Counted from the first letter of the stretch, positions 7,452-17,646 are shown. The stretch: 64,000 nt of DNA from Fictibacillus norfolkensis (GCF_014836645.1 NZ_JACSQM010000003.1:372001-436000); one strand, 5' to 3'. A program made the numbers and translations. The notes: generated by a model not told the origin, from the letters alone.

Positions 7452-8503
7452 CAGATCTTACCTCCTCTGTTCACACGGTTCATCAACCAATGAACAAGAT
7501 AGCTGCACGCAACAAAGAAGATGATTAAAGCGATAACGATTCCAACAAGTTCTGTCGGAACTCCAGCCATAGCTTGCATATTCAGTGCACCAATCTTTAA
7601 TCCGCCAAACAATGCAGCACCTAAAATAACACCGATCGCACTGTTAGCACCAAGCAGTGCAACAGCGATTCCATCAAATCCTACTCCGGTAAATCCAGCA
7701 TTGATCGTCATGTATTGGTACGTACCGAGACCTTCCATACTTCCGGCAATCCCCGCGAAAGCTCCTGAGATGGCCATAGAAAGAACGATATTTTTTGAAA
7801 CGTTAATCCCAGCGTATTGAGATGCATGCTGGTTGAACCCTACAGCACGAAGCTCATAACCTAATGTTGTTCTCCATAATAAAAACCACATGATCACTGC
7901 CGCAACGATTGCTATGATGATTCCAAAGTGAAGTGTAGAATTGTCTGTTAGCTCTTGTAAAAACGGTGAAGCTAGAGAAGCTGATTCTTTTACATTCTCT
8001 GTTCGCTCACCTGGAGCAAGCATGAAATTACGAATGATTTCATTCGTGCTATAGAGTGCTATATAGTTCATCATAATCGTTGTAATTACTTCATGAACTT
8101 TAAAACGTGCTTTTAAAATACCAGGAACAGATCCCCATAATGCACCTGCAACACCTGCAGCAAGTACGGCAAGAGGAATATGAATGATTGCTGGGGCATC
8201 AACAAATATACCCACATAAACAGCAGCTAGCCACCCGACTAAAAGCTGTCCTTCTACTCCGATATTGAATAATCCTGTTCTAAACGCAAACGCAACTGCC
8301 AACCCTGAAAGAATAAGAGGTGACATCTGTCTGATCGTTTCACCTCTATAATAGGATTCGCCAAAAATCCCTTCAAAAAGAGCAGCATACGCTTCAATGG
8401 GTGGATATCCGCTGATCAGCATGATAATTCCGCCGATAAGAAGTCCTAAAAATACAGAAATAAGAGGCACAAGAAACTTCATTTTGTTTTTATTATTCTG
8501 CAT
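7451..8503 (-). CDS. nupP: Nucleoside ABC transporter permease NupP
   Basis: This is the first membrane subunit of the nucleoside importer, 350 residues, very hydrophobic. It carries the branched-chain permease family segment FRTGLFNIGVEGQLLVG. The start is the ATG at 8503 with AGAGAGG 8 bases upstream; a GTG three codons earlier lacks good spacing. It overlaps the end of nupO by 11 bases and the start of nupQ by one, indicating coupled translation of a stoichiometric complex with NupO and NupQ. Confidence 0.92.
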   Translation of the reverse strand: MQNNKNKMKFLVPLISVFLGLLIGGIIMLISGYPPIEAYAALFEGIFGESYYRGETIRQMSPLILSGLAVAFAFRTGLFNIGVEGQLLVGWLAAVYVGIFVDAPAIIHIPLAVLAAGVAGALWGSVPGILKARFKVHEVITTIMMNYIALYSTNEIIRNFMLAPGERTENVKESASLASPFLQELTDNSTLHFGIIIAIVAAVIMWFLLWRTTLGYELRAVGFNQHASQYAGINVSKNIVLSMAISGAFAGIAGSMEGLGTYQYMTINAGFTGVGFDGIAVALLGANSAIGVILGAALFGGLKIGALNMQAMAGVPTELVGIVIALIIFFVACSYLVHWLMNRVNRGGKI

Positions 8504-10019
8504 GAACGGCACCTCTCTTTCCTCCAGCCATCAATAGGCCCAGTTCTTGTTCTGTTGTTTCTTTCGGGTTTACGATCGCAACAATTTTCCCTTCATACAT
8601 GACGGCAATCCGGTCACTCACGTTGATGATCTCTTCCAACTCAAAAGAAACGAGTAGAACGGCCTTTCCATTATCCCTTTGTTCGATGAGCTTGGAATGG
8701 ATGAATTCGATCGCCCCAACATCAAGACCTCGAGTTGGCTGAGCTGCGATCAAAAAGTCCGGATCTCTGTCCACTTCTCTAGCGATGATCGCTTTTTGCT
8801 GATTACCACCAGATAGTGCACGTGCTGGCGTATAAGCATCAGGTGTACGAACATCGTATTCTTCGATCAGCTTTTTAGCTTTGTCAAAAATCGGTTTAAA
8901 GTTCAATATGCCAGATTTAGAATAAGGCTTCTGATAATAGGTTTGAAGAACCATGTTTTCTCCTACTGAAAAGTCCAAAACAAGTCCATGTTTGTGTCTA
9001 TCTTGCGGAATATGACTCAGACCGTTCTCTGTAACACTTCTAGGAGACTTATTCGTAATCTCTTTATCACGCAGATGTATCGATCCTTCATGGACTTTAT
9101 GAAGACCAGTGATGGCCTCTAATAGTTCAGATTGACCGTTTCCGTCAACTCCAGCGATTCCAACGATCTCCCCAGCATGAACAGTCAGGTTCAACCCGTT
9201 AACTGCAGGTACTTTTCTGCTATCATGAACGACAAGATCTTTGATCTTCAAAACAGCTTCTTTAGGAGCAGCATCCCCTTTTTCAACTTTAAAGTTTACT
9301 TCACGACCAACCATCATCGCCGCTAGAGAATCAGGGTTAGAATCGCTAACATCTACCGTACCAACGCCTCTACCTCTTCTTATTACTGTACAGCGGTCAC
9401 AAACTTCCATGATCTCTTTTAGTTTATGAGTGATGAGGATGATAGACTTCCCTTCATTAACAAGCTTTTTCATGATCTGAATAAGTTCTACGATTTCTTG
9501 AGGTGTTAACACGGCAGTCGGCTCATCAAAAATGAGAATATCCGCTCCTCTATAAAGCGTTTTCAAAATTTCTACACGTTGCTGCATACCAACTGAGATA
9601 TCCTCTATCTTTGCGTAAGGATCTACACGTAGTCCGTATTGATCAGAAAGAGCTTGTACTTCCTTAGCCGCTGTCTGGAGATCAACTTTCCCGCCTTTTG
9701 TAGGTTCTTTTCCAAGGATGATATTTTCGGTTACAGTAAATTTATCAACGAGCATAAAGTGCTGATGAACCATCCCAATACCAAGCGAGTTGGCAATATT
9801 CGGATCATTGTTCACCACTTTATTTCCTTTTACGAAGATCTCGCCTTGTTCTGGTTCATAAAGACCGAACAAAACGTTCATCAGCGTTGATTTTCCTGCA
9901 CCGTTCTCCCCTAGTAATGCATGGATCTCCCCTTTTTTTACTTGTAGAGTAATGTTATCATTCGCTACGATTCCAGGGAATTCTTTTCGGATATTGCGCA
10001 TGTCGATTACATATTCCAT
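8493..10019 (-). CDS. nupO: Nucleoside ABC transporter ATP-binding protein NupO
   Basis: This is a duplicated ABC ATPase (508 residues) that powers the NupP/NupQ channel. The first half has a good Walker A (GENGAGKST), an ISVGMQQR signature and a LIFDEPTAVL Walker B. The second half has the degenerate loop GVDGNGQSE without the Walker Lys, and an LSGGNQQK signature. One canonical and one degenerate site is normal for this sugar/nucleoside subfamily. ATG start with GGGGGGAG upstream. It is separated from the lipoprotein gene by a hairpin. Confidence 0.94.
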   Translation of the reverse strand: MEYVIDMRNIRKEFPGIVANDNITLQVKKGEIHALLGENGAGKSTLMNVLFGLYEPEQGEIFVKGNKVVNNDPNIANSLGIGMVHQHFMLVDKFTVTENIILGKEPTKGGKVDLQTAAKEVQALSDQYGLRVDPYAKIEDISVGMQQRVEILKTLYRGADILIFDEPTAVLTPQEIVELIQIMKKLVNEGKSIILITHKLKEIMEVCDRCTVIRRGRGVGTVDVSDSNPDSLAAMMVGREVNFKVEKGDAAPKEAVLKIKDLVVHDSRKVPAVNGLNLTVHAGEIVGIAGVDGNGQSELLEAITGLHKVHEGSIHLRDKEITNKSPRSVTENGLSHIPQDRHKHGLVLDFSVGENMVLQTYYQKPYSKSGILNFKPIFDKAKKLIEEYDVRTPDAYTPARALSGGNQQKAIIAREVDRDPDFLIAAQPTRGLDVGAIEFIHSKLIEQRDNGKAVLLVSFELEEIINVSDRIAVMYEGKIVAIVNPKETTEQELGLLMAGGKRGAVHAE

Positions 10020-10049
10020 TTTCTTGCTCCCCCCTTATATGCATAAGGA

Positions 10050-10073
10050 AGGACTTGGCTCATGCCAAGTCCT
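10050..10073 (-). terminator. Intercistronic hairpin between nupN and nupO
   Basis: A perfect 10-bp stem with a 4-base loop lies between the lipoprotein and ATPase genes. No T-run follows on the minus strand, so it is better read as a 3'-end stabiliser or partial terminator. Such hairpins are typical where a binding protein must be made in excess over its membrane partners. Confidence 0.7.
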
Positions 10074-10097
10074 GGCCTATTATTCATTTCACTTGAA

Positions 10098-11165
10098 TTA
10101 TTTTAAGTTCTTCTTGAACTCTTCAAATTCAGCGTCTGTCTTAGGAACTTTCACTTCGCCAGCGATGATTTTCTTTTTGAAATCTTCAACAGATTGAAGT
10201 GATTTCTCTTCAACGTTCTCTTGAGTTGGAGCGATACCTACTCCATCTTCTTTAAGACCGAATTCTACAACTTTCCCACCTGGGAACTTCCCGTTCATCG
10301 CTTGCTCAGAAACTTCATAAACTGCTTGGTCTACACGTTTTACCATCGAAGTAAGTGTTACGTTCTCAGGCATACCTTCTTCGTGCTGGTCACGGTCAAC
10401 ACCGATTACCCAAACATCTTCACCGTTCTTCTTACGGTTTTTCGCTTCAGTGAACACACCCATCCCTGTTCCACCAGCAGCATGATAGATTACGTCAGCT
10501 CCTTGTTGATAGAACGTGTTAGCGATCTGTTGCCCTTTTTCAGCTTTGTTGAAGTCTTCTGCATATTGAACAAGCACTTCAGCTTTAGGGTTCGCCGTTA
10601 ATACTCCAGCTTTAAATCCGTTCTCAAACTTCTTGATCAGTTCACTGTTTACACCACCAACGAATCCTACTTTGTTCGTTTTAGATTGCATACCAGCTAC
10701 TAGACCTACTAGGAATGAACCTTCATGCTCAGAGAACGTAATATTCGCTACGTTATCACCTTTAACAACCATATCAACGATTGCAAGCTTAGCATCAGGC
10801 TGTTGTTTCGCTACTGTTTCTACATCAGTTCCCATTAAGAAACCGATACCGAAAACCACATCGTATTTTTGACGAATCAGTGAGTTTAGGTTTGGCTTGT
10901 AATCACTTTGTGCTGTTGATTGTAAGTATTTGAAACCTTTGCTCTCTTCTAAACTATTATCTTTACCGAACTTCGTTAGACCTTCCCAAGCTGACTGGTT
11001 GAAAGACTTATCGTCTACACCGCCAGTATCAGTTACCATCGCTACTTTGAAGTCTTTTTTCTCTCCTCCGCCAGAAGACTTCCCGTCATCAGAAGATCCA
11101 CATCCGGCAAGAATCGTACCGGCAGTTAACATTGCAGTTACCATTAATCCTAATTTCTTTTTCAA
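10098..11165 (-). CDS. nupN: BMP family nucleoside-binding lipoprotein NupN
   Basis: This is the extracellular substrate-binding lipoprotein of the nucleoside ABC transporter. Residues 1-21 form a lipoprotein signal peptide ending in the lipobox LAGC, followed by a Gly/Ser linker. The BMP (Med/PnrA-like) domain begins FKVAMVTDTGGVDDKSFNQSAW. The start is a TTG, with CAGGGGG 8 bases upstream. An out-of-frame ATG-ACT-TGA minicistron overlaps it. It has its own sigma-A-like promoter at 11192-11219. Confidence 0.93.
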   Translation of the reverse strand: MKKKLGLMVTAMLTAGTILAGCGSSDDGKSSGGGEKKDFKVAMVTDTGGVDDKSFNQSAWEGLTKFGKDNSLEESKGFKYLQSTAQSDYKPNLNSLIRQKYDVVFGIGFLMGTDVETVAKQQPDAKLAIVDMVVKGDNVANITFSEHEGSFLVGLVAGMQSKTNKVGFVGGVNSELIKKFENGFKAGVLTANPKAEVLVQYAEDFNKAEKGQQIANTFYQQGADVIYHAAGGTGMGVFTEAKNRKKNGEDVWVIGVDRDQHEEGMPENVTLTSMVKRVDQAVYEVSEQAMNGKFPGGKVVEFGLKEDGVGIAPTQENVEEKSLQSVEDFKKKIIAGEVKVPKTDAEFEEFKKNLK

Positions 11166-11191
11166 GTCATTTTCCCCCTGTAAGTGTTTTC

Positions 11192-11219
11192 ATTTTAATG
11201 ACTAAAACCAATGCTGCAA
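11192..11219 (-). promoter_or_regulatory. Sigma-A-type promoter of nupN
   Basis: On the minus strand TTGCAG (11214-11219) and TAAAAT (11192-11197) are 16 bases apart. The expected start leaves a short leader before the nupN ribosome binding site. Confidence 0.6.
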
Positions 11220-11255
11220 AATGAAGTACCGATCACCCCCTAAAAATGACTTTAA

Positions 11256-11981
11256 CTATAAGCGCTTTCTTAAAACTGAAAACATAAACTTATCAGATCT
11301 AAAATAGTTGCAAGAATAGAGTACAGGTTCATCAAATTGATCGTAGTGCATTTGTTTCAAGATGAGGAGTGGAACGCGTTCATCGCTTTCCAATATTTCA
11401 GAAACTCTGTCGTGATATCCGATCGGTTCAATGTTTGTTACCGCATACATAACACGTCTACCTGTTTCTTTTTCCAACATCTCTAAGAATGATTCATAAT
11501 CGTGCAATCCTTTTGCAGGGAAAAGGTGTGCTGGCATATGATCTTTACAAAAGACAACTGGTTCTCCATCTGCAGTACGGACACGTTCCATCATTATGAG
11601 TCCTTCAGGCAATGAATCGTTAAACTTACTAAGCAGCTCTTCCGTAACGTCAGTCATTTGCGATGTTAGGAAAATAGTCCCGGCTCGTTTGCCGCCTCTT
11701 TCTATCATATCGGTCACACTGTAGAGTTCTTCAATCCCAGATGAGAACAAAGCACGAGTTCTTACAAATGTACCAACACCGTGTTTTCGAATGAGTACGT
11801 TTTCATCTTCTAGTATACGAAGCGCCTCACGCAGTGTAGCTCTTGAGATACCAAGCTGTTTTGATAACTCAAACTCAGAAGGAAGTTTTTCTCCTTCTTT
11901 ATAGATACCTTCTTCAATATCTTTTTTTAACTTTTCAATCACTTTGATGTATAACAAGCGATGGTCAGCTTTTATTGACAT
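11256..11981 (-). CDS. ymfC: GntR family transcriptional regulator (YmfC)
   Basis: This is a GntR/HutC subfamily repressor of 241 residues. Residues about 8-75 form the winged helix ([41 protein letters not shown]). The rest is a UTRA effector-binding domain, so a small ligand probably releases it from DNA. Start ATG with AAGGTGG. It ends 90 bases before the nucleoside transporter operon with no obvious terminator between, so it may control or be co-transcribed with nupN. The effector is unknown. Confidence 0.92.
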   Translation of the reverse strand: MSIKADHRLLYIKVIEKLKKDIEEGIYKEGEKLPSEFELSKQLGISRATLREALRILEDENVLIRKHGVGTFVRTRALFSSGIEELYSVTDMIERGGKRAGTIFLTSQMTDVTEELLSKFNDSLPEGLIMMERVRTADGEPVVFCKDHMPAHLFPAKGLHDYESFLEMLEKETGRRVMYAVTNIEPIGYHDRVSEILESDERVPLLILKQMHYDQFDEPVLYSCNYFRSDKFMFSVLRKRL

Positions 11982-12002
11982 TACAAAACCACCTTAACTA
12001 AG

Positions 12003-12020
12003 TTGTTCGACGTATGACAA
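12003..12020. promoter_or_regulatory. Possible operator upstream of ymfC
   Basis: An 18-bp imperfect palindrome with TTGT and ACAA ends lies 22 bases before the ymfC start codon. GntR proteins usually bind palindromes in their own leader. The match is weak, so this is only a candidate autoregulatory site. Confidence 0.3.
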
Positions 12021-12142
12021 ATTATTAGTAGAATCGACATTACTATACCATTTTTATTTCTATAAATAAATACTATTTTTACAAATTTTTAATAGGTATT
12101 CGTTGGATTTTACATAAATTGAATTAAATTCCATCCATAAAT

Positions 12143-12170
12143 GAAAACGAGCCCGCATGAGCTCGTTTTC
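12143..12170 (-). terminator. Terminator of spoIIIE
   Basis: A perfect 10-bp stem (12143-12152 with 12161-12170) directly follows the spoIIIE stop codon. A T-rich stretch follows on the minus strand. Confidence 0.75.
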
Positions 12171-12177
12171 CTACGAC

Positions 12178-14538
12178 CTATGAACTAGAAGCTTCTTTTT
12201 CATCCGGCATAGCGGATATCAGCACTTCTCGAGGTTTCGATCCTTCATATGGTCCTACGATTCCTTTCGATTCCATCGAGTCGATTAATCTTGCCGCCCT
12301 CGAATAACCGATGCGAAATCTTCTTTGAAGCATAGAAACTGAAGCTGTCTGCATATCAACGACTAATCTTACAGCGTCACCAAACAGGTCATCTTCAGAC
12401 TCCATAATCGCAGGTTCTGCTTCTTCAGTAGGAATCATCTCTGCTTGGTATTGAGCTCTTTGCTGCGTAACACAGTGATCTACGATCGCTTCAACTTCTT
12501 CATCTGATAGAAACGCCCCTTGAACGCGAACGGGTTTTGATGCTCCGGATGGGAAGAACAACATATCTCCTCTCCCTAAAAGCTTCTCTGCACCACCCAT
12601 ATCAAGTATGGTTCTAGAGTCAGTTTGGGAAGAGACACTAAACGCAATTCTAGACGGAATGTTCGCTTTAATAACACCTGTTATTACATCTACAGAAGGC
12701 CGCTGTGTCGCAATAATCAAGTGGATCCCTGCTGCTCGAGCCATCTGAGCAAGACGAGTGATCGCATCCTCTACGTCACCTGAAGCAACCATCATCAAAT
12801 CAGCTAGTTCATCAACAATAACTACGATATAAGGTAAAAAAGGCTGTTTTGCATCACCTTTAGCATTTTGTTTTCGTATCGACTCATTGTACCCTTCTAT
12901 GTTTCGTGTACCGCTATGGGAAAATAGCTCATACCTGCGCTCCATCTCAGAGACCACTCTTTTTAATGCTTGAGCAGCCTTCTTCGGTTCAGTGACAACT
13001 GGTGCCAAGAGATGTGGTATTCCGTTATACATATTTAATTCAACCATCTTTGGGTCAATCATCATCATTTTCACTTCGTGTGGTTTGGCCCTCATTAGAA
13101 TACTCGTAATAATACCGTTTACACAGACACTTTTACCACTTCCGGTTGCTCCTGCAACAAGCAAGTGAGGCATCTTAGAAAGATCTGCGATGATCGGTTC
13201 ACCAGAGATATCTCTTCCTAAACCGATGGCGAGTGGTGATTGCTGGCCAGAGAACTGCGGCGCCTCAAGCACTTCTCTTAATGTTACCATCGAGATCTCT
13301 TGATTCGGCACCTCAATCCCAACAGCTGATTTTCCTGGTATCGGTGCTTCGATCCGGATATCTTTTGCTGCTAATGCCAAAGCCAAGTCATCTGATAAAT
13401 TCACAATCTTGCTTACTTTAACACCTACATCTGGGTATACTTCATACTTTGTAACTGCCGGCCCCAGGTGAACTTTAAGAACTTTTGCTTTTACCCCAAA
13501 GCTTTCAAACGTTTTTTCAAGTTTTTTCGCGTTGCTTTTGCTTGCAGCATATTGCTTGTCTTTATGCTGACCACTGTTTTGAGGCGTTCTGAGATGTTTC
13601 ATCGTAGGAAGCTGATAATGTTCGTTCTGAATCACTTCATCACCAAAATTAACAGGTAAAGGTGAAGGTGTCGGCTCATCTTCAGCTCCTCTAGCATCCT
13701 TTACATCTTCTTTATCTTCATTCTCACTGTACATCTGAGGTGCAAATTTCAACTGAACCCCGCTCTCTGTTTGTTGAACTCTTTTTGTGAAATCTTCTAT
13801 TACTGGATCTTCAGAGATGATGATCTCTTCTGTATCTTCTTCATCATCTACAGTTGCGGGCTTTAAATTTTTCTTTTCTTTTACTTTTTTGGTTCTTTCT
13901 TCAGAAAGTGATGCTTTCTTTTCTTGTATGTATTCTTTCATTTTAGTAGTTGCTGAACTCGATGTATCTACTAGTTTCTGAAGAAGAACTGATAACGATT
14001 TACCCGAAATCAATAGAAGGCTTCCTATTATTAAAAAGAAGATGACAAGTTTTGTTCCTTCAGCACCAAACAAAAAATAAAAAAGAGCAAAACCGATAGC
14101 TCCTACAATTCCCCCGCCAATATCATTGGTTGAGGTTTCCCCTTGAAGCTGCATCCAATAAAGATCCCAAGTGTTTCTTATGACAGAAGCGTCTTTCCAT
14201 TCCCCGCCGTTAGTTAAATGTTCAAACAAGGTCAGGTGGCTCAATACTAGAAAAGAGAAGAAGAGTATATATACACCTGTTAATTTTTTGGATACCAAAA
14301 CCGGCCAGCTTCTTTTCCATATCAAATAAAAAGATAATAATATACAAGCAAGCAGAAGTATTCCGTACCATTCTCCACTAAAAAATCGCAGTAGATGAAC
14401 AAAAGCCATTCCTACATTGCCCATCTTAGCAAGTGCTAGAGATGACAATGCCAAGATGGTAAGCCCTGCTATCTCAAACGTCAGCTGCTCTTTCCATCTG
14501 CCTTTATTTTTAGCTTTCTTTTTTTTGTTTTTTGCCAT
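12178..14538 (-). CDS. spoIIIE: DNA translocase SpoIIIE (FtsK family)
   Basis: This septal DNA pump moves the chromosome into the forespore and clears trapped DNA. The 786-residue product has a basic N-terminus, four membrane helices (about 20-180), a charged linker (about 200-330), the FtsK alpha/beta motor with Walker A GATGSGKS at 463-470 and [11 protein letters not shown] as Walker B, and a C-terminal winged-helix gamma domain ([18 protein letters not shown]) that reads oriented DNA sequences. The start is the ATG at 14538 with GAGGTG 6 bases upstream; an in-frame ATG 24 bases earlier lacks one. The length matches the B. subtilis protein. Confidence 0.97.
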   Translation of the reverse strand: MAKNKKKKAKNKGRWKEQLTFEIAGLTILALSSLALAKMGNVGMAFVHLLRFFSGEWYGILLLACILLSFYLIWKRSWPVLVSKKLTGVYILFFSFLVLSHLTLFEHLTNGGEWKDASVIRNTWDLYWMQLQGETSTNDIGGGIVGAIGFALFYFLFGAEGTKLVIFFLIIGSLLLISGKSLSVLLQKLVDTSSSATTKMKEYIQEKKASLSEERTKKVKEKKNLKPATVDDEEDTEEIIISEDPVIEDFTKRVQQTESGVQLKFAPQMYSENEDKEDVKDARGAEDEPTPSPLPVNFGDEVIQNEHYQLPTMKHLRTPQNSGQHKDKQYAASKSNAKKLEKTFESFGVKAKVLKVHLGPAVTKYEVYPDVGVKVSKIVNLSDDLALALAAKDIRIEAPIPGKSAVGIEVPNQEISMVTLREVLEAPQFSGQQSPLAIGLGRDISGEPIIADLSKMPHLLVAGATGSGKSVCVNGIITSILMRAKPHEVKMMMIDPKMVELNMYNGIPHLLAPVVTEPKKAAQALKRVVSEMERRYELFSHSGTRNIEGYNESIRKQNAKGDAKQPFLPYIVVIVDELADLMMVASGDVEDAITRLAQMARAAGIHLIIATQRPSVDVITGVIKANIPSRIAFSVSSQTDSRTILDMGGAEKLLGRGDMLFFPSGASKPVRVQGAFLSDEEVEAIVDHCVTQQRAQYQAEMIPTEEAEPAIMESEDDLFGDAVRLVVDMQTASVSMLQRRFRIGYSRAARLIDSMESKGIVGPYEGSKPREVLISAMPDEKEASSS

Positions 14539-14593
14539 TTTTTTCACCTCACTAGCATGCAATATTATGTATGTATGAACAAAAATAGAAAGA

Positions 14594-14624
14594 AAAGCAG
14601 CCCTGCAAATCAGAAGGCTGCTTT
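14594..14624 (-). terminator. Hairpin between ylzJ and spoIIIE
   Basis: A 9-bp perfect stem (14594-14602 with 14616-14624) precedes a short T-rich run on the minus strand. It is a moderate terminator separating tepA-ylzJ from spoIIIE. Confidence 0.6.
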
Positions 14625-14657
14625 AAGATAGTATAGCATAATTCTTAGATGACTTTT

Positions 14658-14867
14658 TTAAAAATTTCGCAGCACCATTCCAGGTTGACAGTCTTCGAGT
14701 AAAAAATGAGAAGGGTCTGTGCTCATGATCTGAACGATTCTTGTTTCATCACCCATACGTTCTACGAGGACAGGTACATCGTTATAAAGTATTACATTCT
14801 GCGCTGACTGTTCGTTTCCTTCTTCCGGAAACATCAATTCAAAAGGCTGCATCGTATACCAGATCAT
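14658..14867 (-). CDS. ylzJ: YlzJ-like small protein
   Basis: This 69-residue protein matches the YlzJ family found next to tepA in Bacillales. It has no signal peptide or membrane helix. The sequence reads as a short beta-rich domain ([24 protein letters not shown]). Its start overlaps the tepA stop by 4 bases, implying coupled translation. The function is unknown. Confidence 0.85.
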   Translation of the reverse strand: MIWYTMQPFELMFPEEGNEQSAQNVILYNDVPVLVERMGDETRIVQIMSTDPSHFLLEDCQPGMVLRNF

Positions 14868-15604
14868 TGTGGCAATCCTTTATCATCTTCTTTTTTGTTC
14901 GCTTCGATCAACTCATTTAACTTCTTGATCGCTTGACCCACTCCGCCTACCGCGTTTATGAGTCCATCGCTTACCGCATCTGTTCCAATAACATTCGTAC
15001 CTATATCTCGAGTTAGGTTCCCTTTAGAAAACATCAGTTCTTTAAACCGCTCTTCCGTGATCTCGGAATGACTCGTTACAAAAGAGATCACACGGTCCTG
15101 CATCTTGTCTAAATACTCAAACGTTTGCGGTACCCCGATGACAAGACCTGTTAATCGAACCGGATGAATCGTCATAGTAGCCGTTGGTGCGATAAACGAA
15201 TAATCAGCGCTGACCGCTATTGGAACTCCTATGGAATGTCCTCCTCCTAAAACGAGGGATACACTAGGCTTTGAAAGAGAAGCGATCATCTCAGAGATGG
15301 CAAGACCAGCTTCCACATCTCCACCAACTGTATTCAAGATCACAAGTAGCCCTTCGATCTTATGGTTCTGTTCGATGGCTACTAATTGCGGAATCAAATG
15401 TTCGTATTTGGTCGCTTTGTTGTTAGGAGGTAGCTGCATGTGTCCTTCGATCTGTCCTACGATCGTCAAACAATGTATGCTCGAGCCTTCCATTGTAGGT
15501 ACGTTCGTTTGTCCTAAGGACTGTATTTTTTGTATAAGTCCCGAGCTATCGTCCTTCTTAGGTGCATCTGTTTGTGGTGCTTCTGTTTCTGGTGTCTGAT
15601 CCAT
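14864..15604 (-). CDS. tepA: Translocation-enhancing / SASP-degrading ClpP-like protease TepA
   Basis: This is a ClpP-fold serine protease of 246 residues. In B. subtilis TepA is linked to spore protein degradation during germination and to protein export. The catalytic Ser lies in GGGHSIG (S124) and the His in TMTIHP (H147). The acidic N-terminal 30 residues (many Glu, Asp and Pro) precede the fold. ATG start with AAGGGG upstream. It lies between rnjB and ylzJ, as in B. subtilis. Confidence 0.92.
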   Translation of the reverse strand: MDQTPETEAPQTDAPKKDDSSGLIQKIQSLGQTNVPTMEGSSIHCLTIVGQIEGHMQLPPNNKATKYEHLIPQLVAIEQNHKIEGLLVILNTVGGDVEAGLAISEMIASLSKPSVSLVLGGGHSIGVPIAVSADYSFIAPTATMTIHPVRLTGLVIGVPQTFEYLDKMQDRVISFVTSHSEITEERFKELMFSKGNLTRDIGTNVIGTDAVSDGLINAVGGVGQAIKKLNELIEANKKEDDKGLPQ

Positions 15605-15676
15605 AATTCATACCCCTTCTAAGTTAGGTTCTTCTTAGTATGGGCGTAATTTCCATTCATATGAGAAAAAAATAAA

Positions 15677-15697
15677 AACCCGCTTTATCAGCGGGTT
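15677..15697 (-). terminator. Terminator of rnjB
   Basis: A perfect 7-bp GC-rich stem with a 7-base loop is followed on the minus strand by TTTTTATTTTTTT. One arm overlaps the rnjB stop codon. Confidence 0.88.
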
Positions 15698-17363
15698 AAA
15701 TTTCCATAATGATCGGCATGATCATTGGTCTTCTCTTTGTTTTTTCAAACAGATACTGACTTAATGTATCTCTTACGTTTGACTTCAGACTTGACCATTC
15801 TTTCATATTTTCGTTCATGCACTTTTCAAGTACATCACGAACTTTAGTATTTGCTTCGTGAAGAAGAGCTTCACTTTCACGTACGTACACAAAGCCTCTT
15901 GAGATGATCTCAGGTCCTGAGATCAGCTTATGAGAATCTTTACTGATCGTAACAACGACCACTAAGATACCGTCTTGTGATAAAAGTTTACGGTCACGAA
16001 GCACGATGTTTCCGATATCTCCTACACCAAGACCATCTACTAATACGTTTCCTGAAGGCACTTTTCCAGTTTTTTGAGCGAATCCGTTAGCGAACTCTAC
16101 AACTTCACCTTTATCCACGATAAAGATGTTGTCTTTTTCAACTCCAACTTCGATCGCCAATTTTTGATGCGCTTTTTGCATCTTGTATTCACCATGAACA
16201 GGCATAAAGTATTTAGGTCTCATCATACTGAGCATGAACTTAAGTTCTTCAGCACTACCATGTCCTGATACATGGACCTTCTTCTGTCCAAAGATAACGT
16301 CTGCTCCTGTACGCATCAGCTTATCAACCATCTTAGCAACTGAAGTTTCATTGCCAGGTATCGGGGTAGCGGCAATTACGACTGTATCTGAAGGACGAAG
16401 AGCGATCTGTTTATGCGATTTTTGTGCCATTCTAGACAACGCTGCCATAGATTCGCCTTGGCTGCCTGTTGTTAAGATGACTACTTTGTCATCGCTGTAA
16501 TCGTTTGCTTGATCGATCGTTACTAATAGATCTTTTTCAAACGTTAAATATCCTAGCTGTGAAGCAATATCGACAACTTTTACCATACTTCTTCCGTTAA
16601 CAGCGACTTTTCTGTTTGTTTTTGCAGCTGCGTTCATGACTTGCTGAACACGGTGTACATTTGAAGCGAAGGAAGCGATTATGATTCTTCCTTTTGCCGC
16701 TTGGAATACATCAAGGATCTCTTGTCCAACTTGTGCTTCTGGACCTGTAGATCCTGGTCGTTCTGCATTCGTACTGTCTGAAAGCAGACACAGTACGCCT
16801 TCTTCAGCCAGGCTCGAGATCTTGCCAAATTCGGTATGCTGTCCATCGATCGGTGTATGATCGATCTTAAAATCACCAGTATTTGCAATAATTCCCTGTG
16901 ACGTGTGAATTGCAATACCTACTGCATCTGGAATACTGTGATTTACGTGGAAGAAGCTTACCTTCGCACTGTTGAATGAAAGCTTTTGGTTCGTTTCAAT
17001 CATATTTAATTCTGTGGAACGCAAAAGTCCCGCTTCTTTTAATTTTGCTTCTACTAGTCCTAATGTCAAACGTGTTCCATAAACAGGTACAGGTACTTGT
17101 CTTAAGACATATGGAAGGCCACCGATGTGGTCTTCATGCGCATGAGTTAAAAAGATTCCAGTCACACGCTCCAGGTTTTCCTTCAAGTAGGTCACATCTG
17201 GTATGACGATATCAATTCCAAGCATTTCCTCTTGAGGAAACATCAGACCTGAGTCCATAACAAAAATTTCCTCACCTGTGTCCACTACATACATGTTTTT
17301 GCCGATCTCACCGACTCCGCCCAAGGCAAAAACTTTAATTTTATCTCTATTTTGTTTTGACAA
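15696..17363 (-). CDS. rnjB: Ribonuclease J2
   Basis: This is a beta-CASP metallo-beta-lactamase nuclease that partners RNase J1 in mRNA decay and rRNA maturation. The 555-residue product has the metal motif H74-x-H76-x-D78-H79 (THAHEDHIGG). The beta-CASP domain and the HVSGHGSAEELK segment follow, and the C-terminal domain completes the protein. The start is a TTG with AGGAGGA 9 bases upstream. It has its own promoter, an unusual 670-bp upstream gap and its own terminator. Confidence 0.96.
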   Translation of the reverse strand: MSKQNRDKIKVFALGGVGEIGKNMYVVDTGEEIFVMDSGLMFPQEEMLGIDIVIPDVTYLKENLERVTGIFLTHAHEDHIGGLPYVLRQVPVPVYGTRLTLGLVEAKLKEAGLLRSTELNMIETNQKLSFNSAKVSFFHVNHSIPDAVGIAIHTSQGIIANTGDFKIDHTPIDGQHTEFGKISSLAEEGVLCLLSDSTNAERPGSTGPEAQVGQEILDVFQAAKGRIIIASFASNVHRVQQVMNAAAKTNRKVAVNGRSMVKVVDIASQLGYLTFEKDLLVTIDQANDYSDDKVVILTTGSQGESMAALSRMAQKSHKQIALRPSDTVVIAATPIPGNETSVAKMVDKLMRTGADVIFGQKKVHVSGHGSAEELKFMLSMMRPKYFMPVHGEYKMQKAHQKLAIEVGVEKDNIFIVDKGEVVEFANGFAQKTGKVPSGNVLVDGLGVGDIGNIVLRDRKLLSQDGILVVVVTISKDSHKLISGPEIISRGFVYVRESEALLHEANTKVRDVLEKCMNENMKEWSSLKSNVRDTLSQYLFEKTKRRPMIMPIIMEI

Positions 17364-17426
17364 TGTGTATATTCCTCCTATGTTGTATGTAAAAAATCTA
17401 TAATCCCGATCACGTCACTTACAAAC

Positions 17427-17456
17427 ATTATACTCTATGAGAGGAATACAAAACAA
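17427..17456 (-). promoter_or_regulatory. Sigma-A-type promoter of rnjB
   Basis: On the minus strand TTGTTT (17451-17456) and a consensus TATAAT (17427-17432) are 18 bases apart. They lie about 60 bases upstream of the rnjB ribosome binding site. Confidence 0.65.
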
Positions 17457-17609
17457 GACTGAGCAAAAGACAAATAAAAATAAGGTTATCGTTGTACGTA
17501 ATAGTATTCAAACTTTGGGTTTAGATCTTCTGTTTTTACACACCACTGATTATGAATAAAGCTAAAAAATCGTCCGGCCGAAATATCATAAAAGAGTAGA
17601 ATCTAGTCT

Positions 17610-17646
17610 CTGATTCAATATTTCTTGATTGAATCAGGGCTTTTTT
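17610..17646 (+). terminator. Plus-strand intrinsic terminator
   Basis: A perfect 10-bp stem (17610-17619 with 17628-17637) is followed by GGC and six T on the plus strand only. No convincing plus-strand gene lies before it, so it may end a small or antisense RNA. Confidence 0.65.

Noticed and set aside
11166-11255. A purine riboswitch in front of nupN
   Set aside because: The leader after the predicted promoter is only about 20 bases, with no three-stem aptamer.
17437-17559. A 40-codon plus-strand frame before the plus-strand terminator
   Set aside because: It has no ribosome binding site, its start lies inside the rnjB promoter spacer, and a frame of this length is common by chance in AT-rich sequence.
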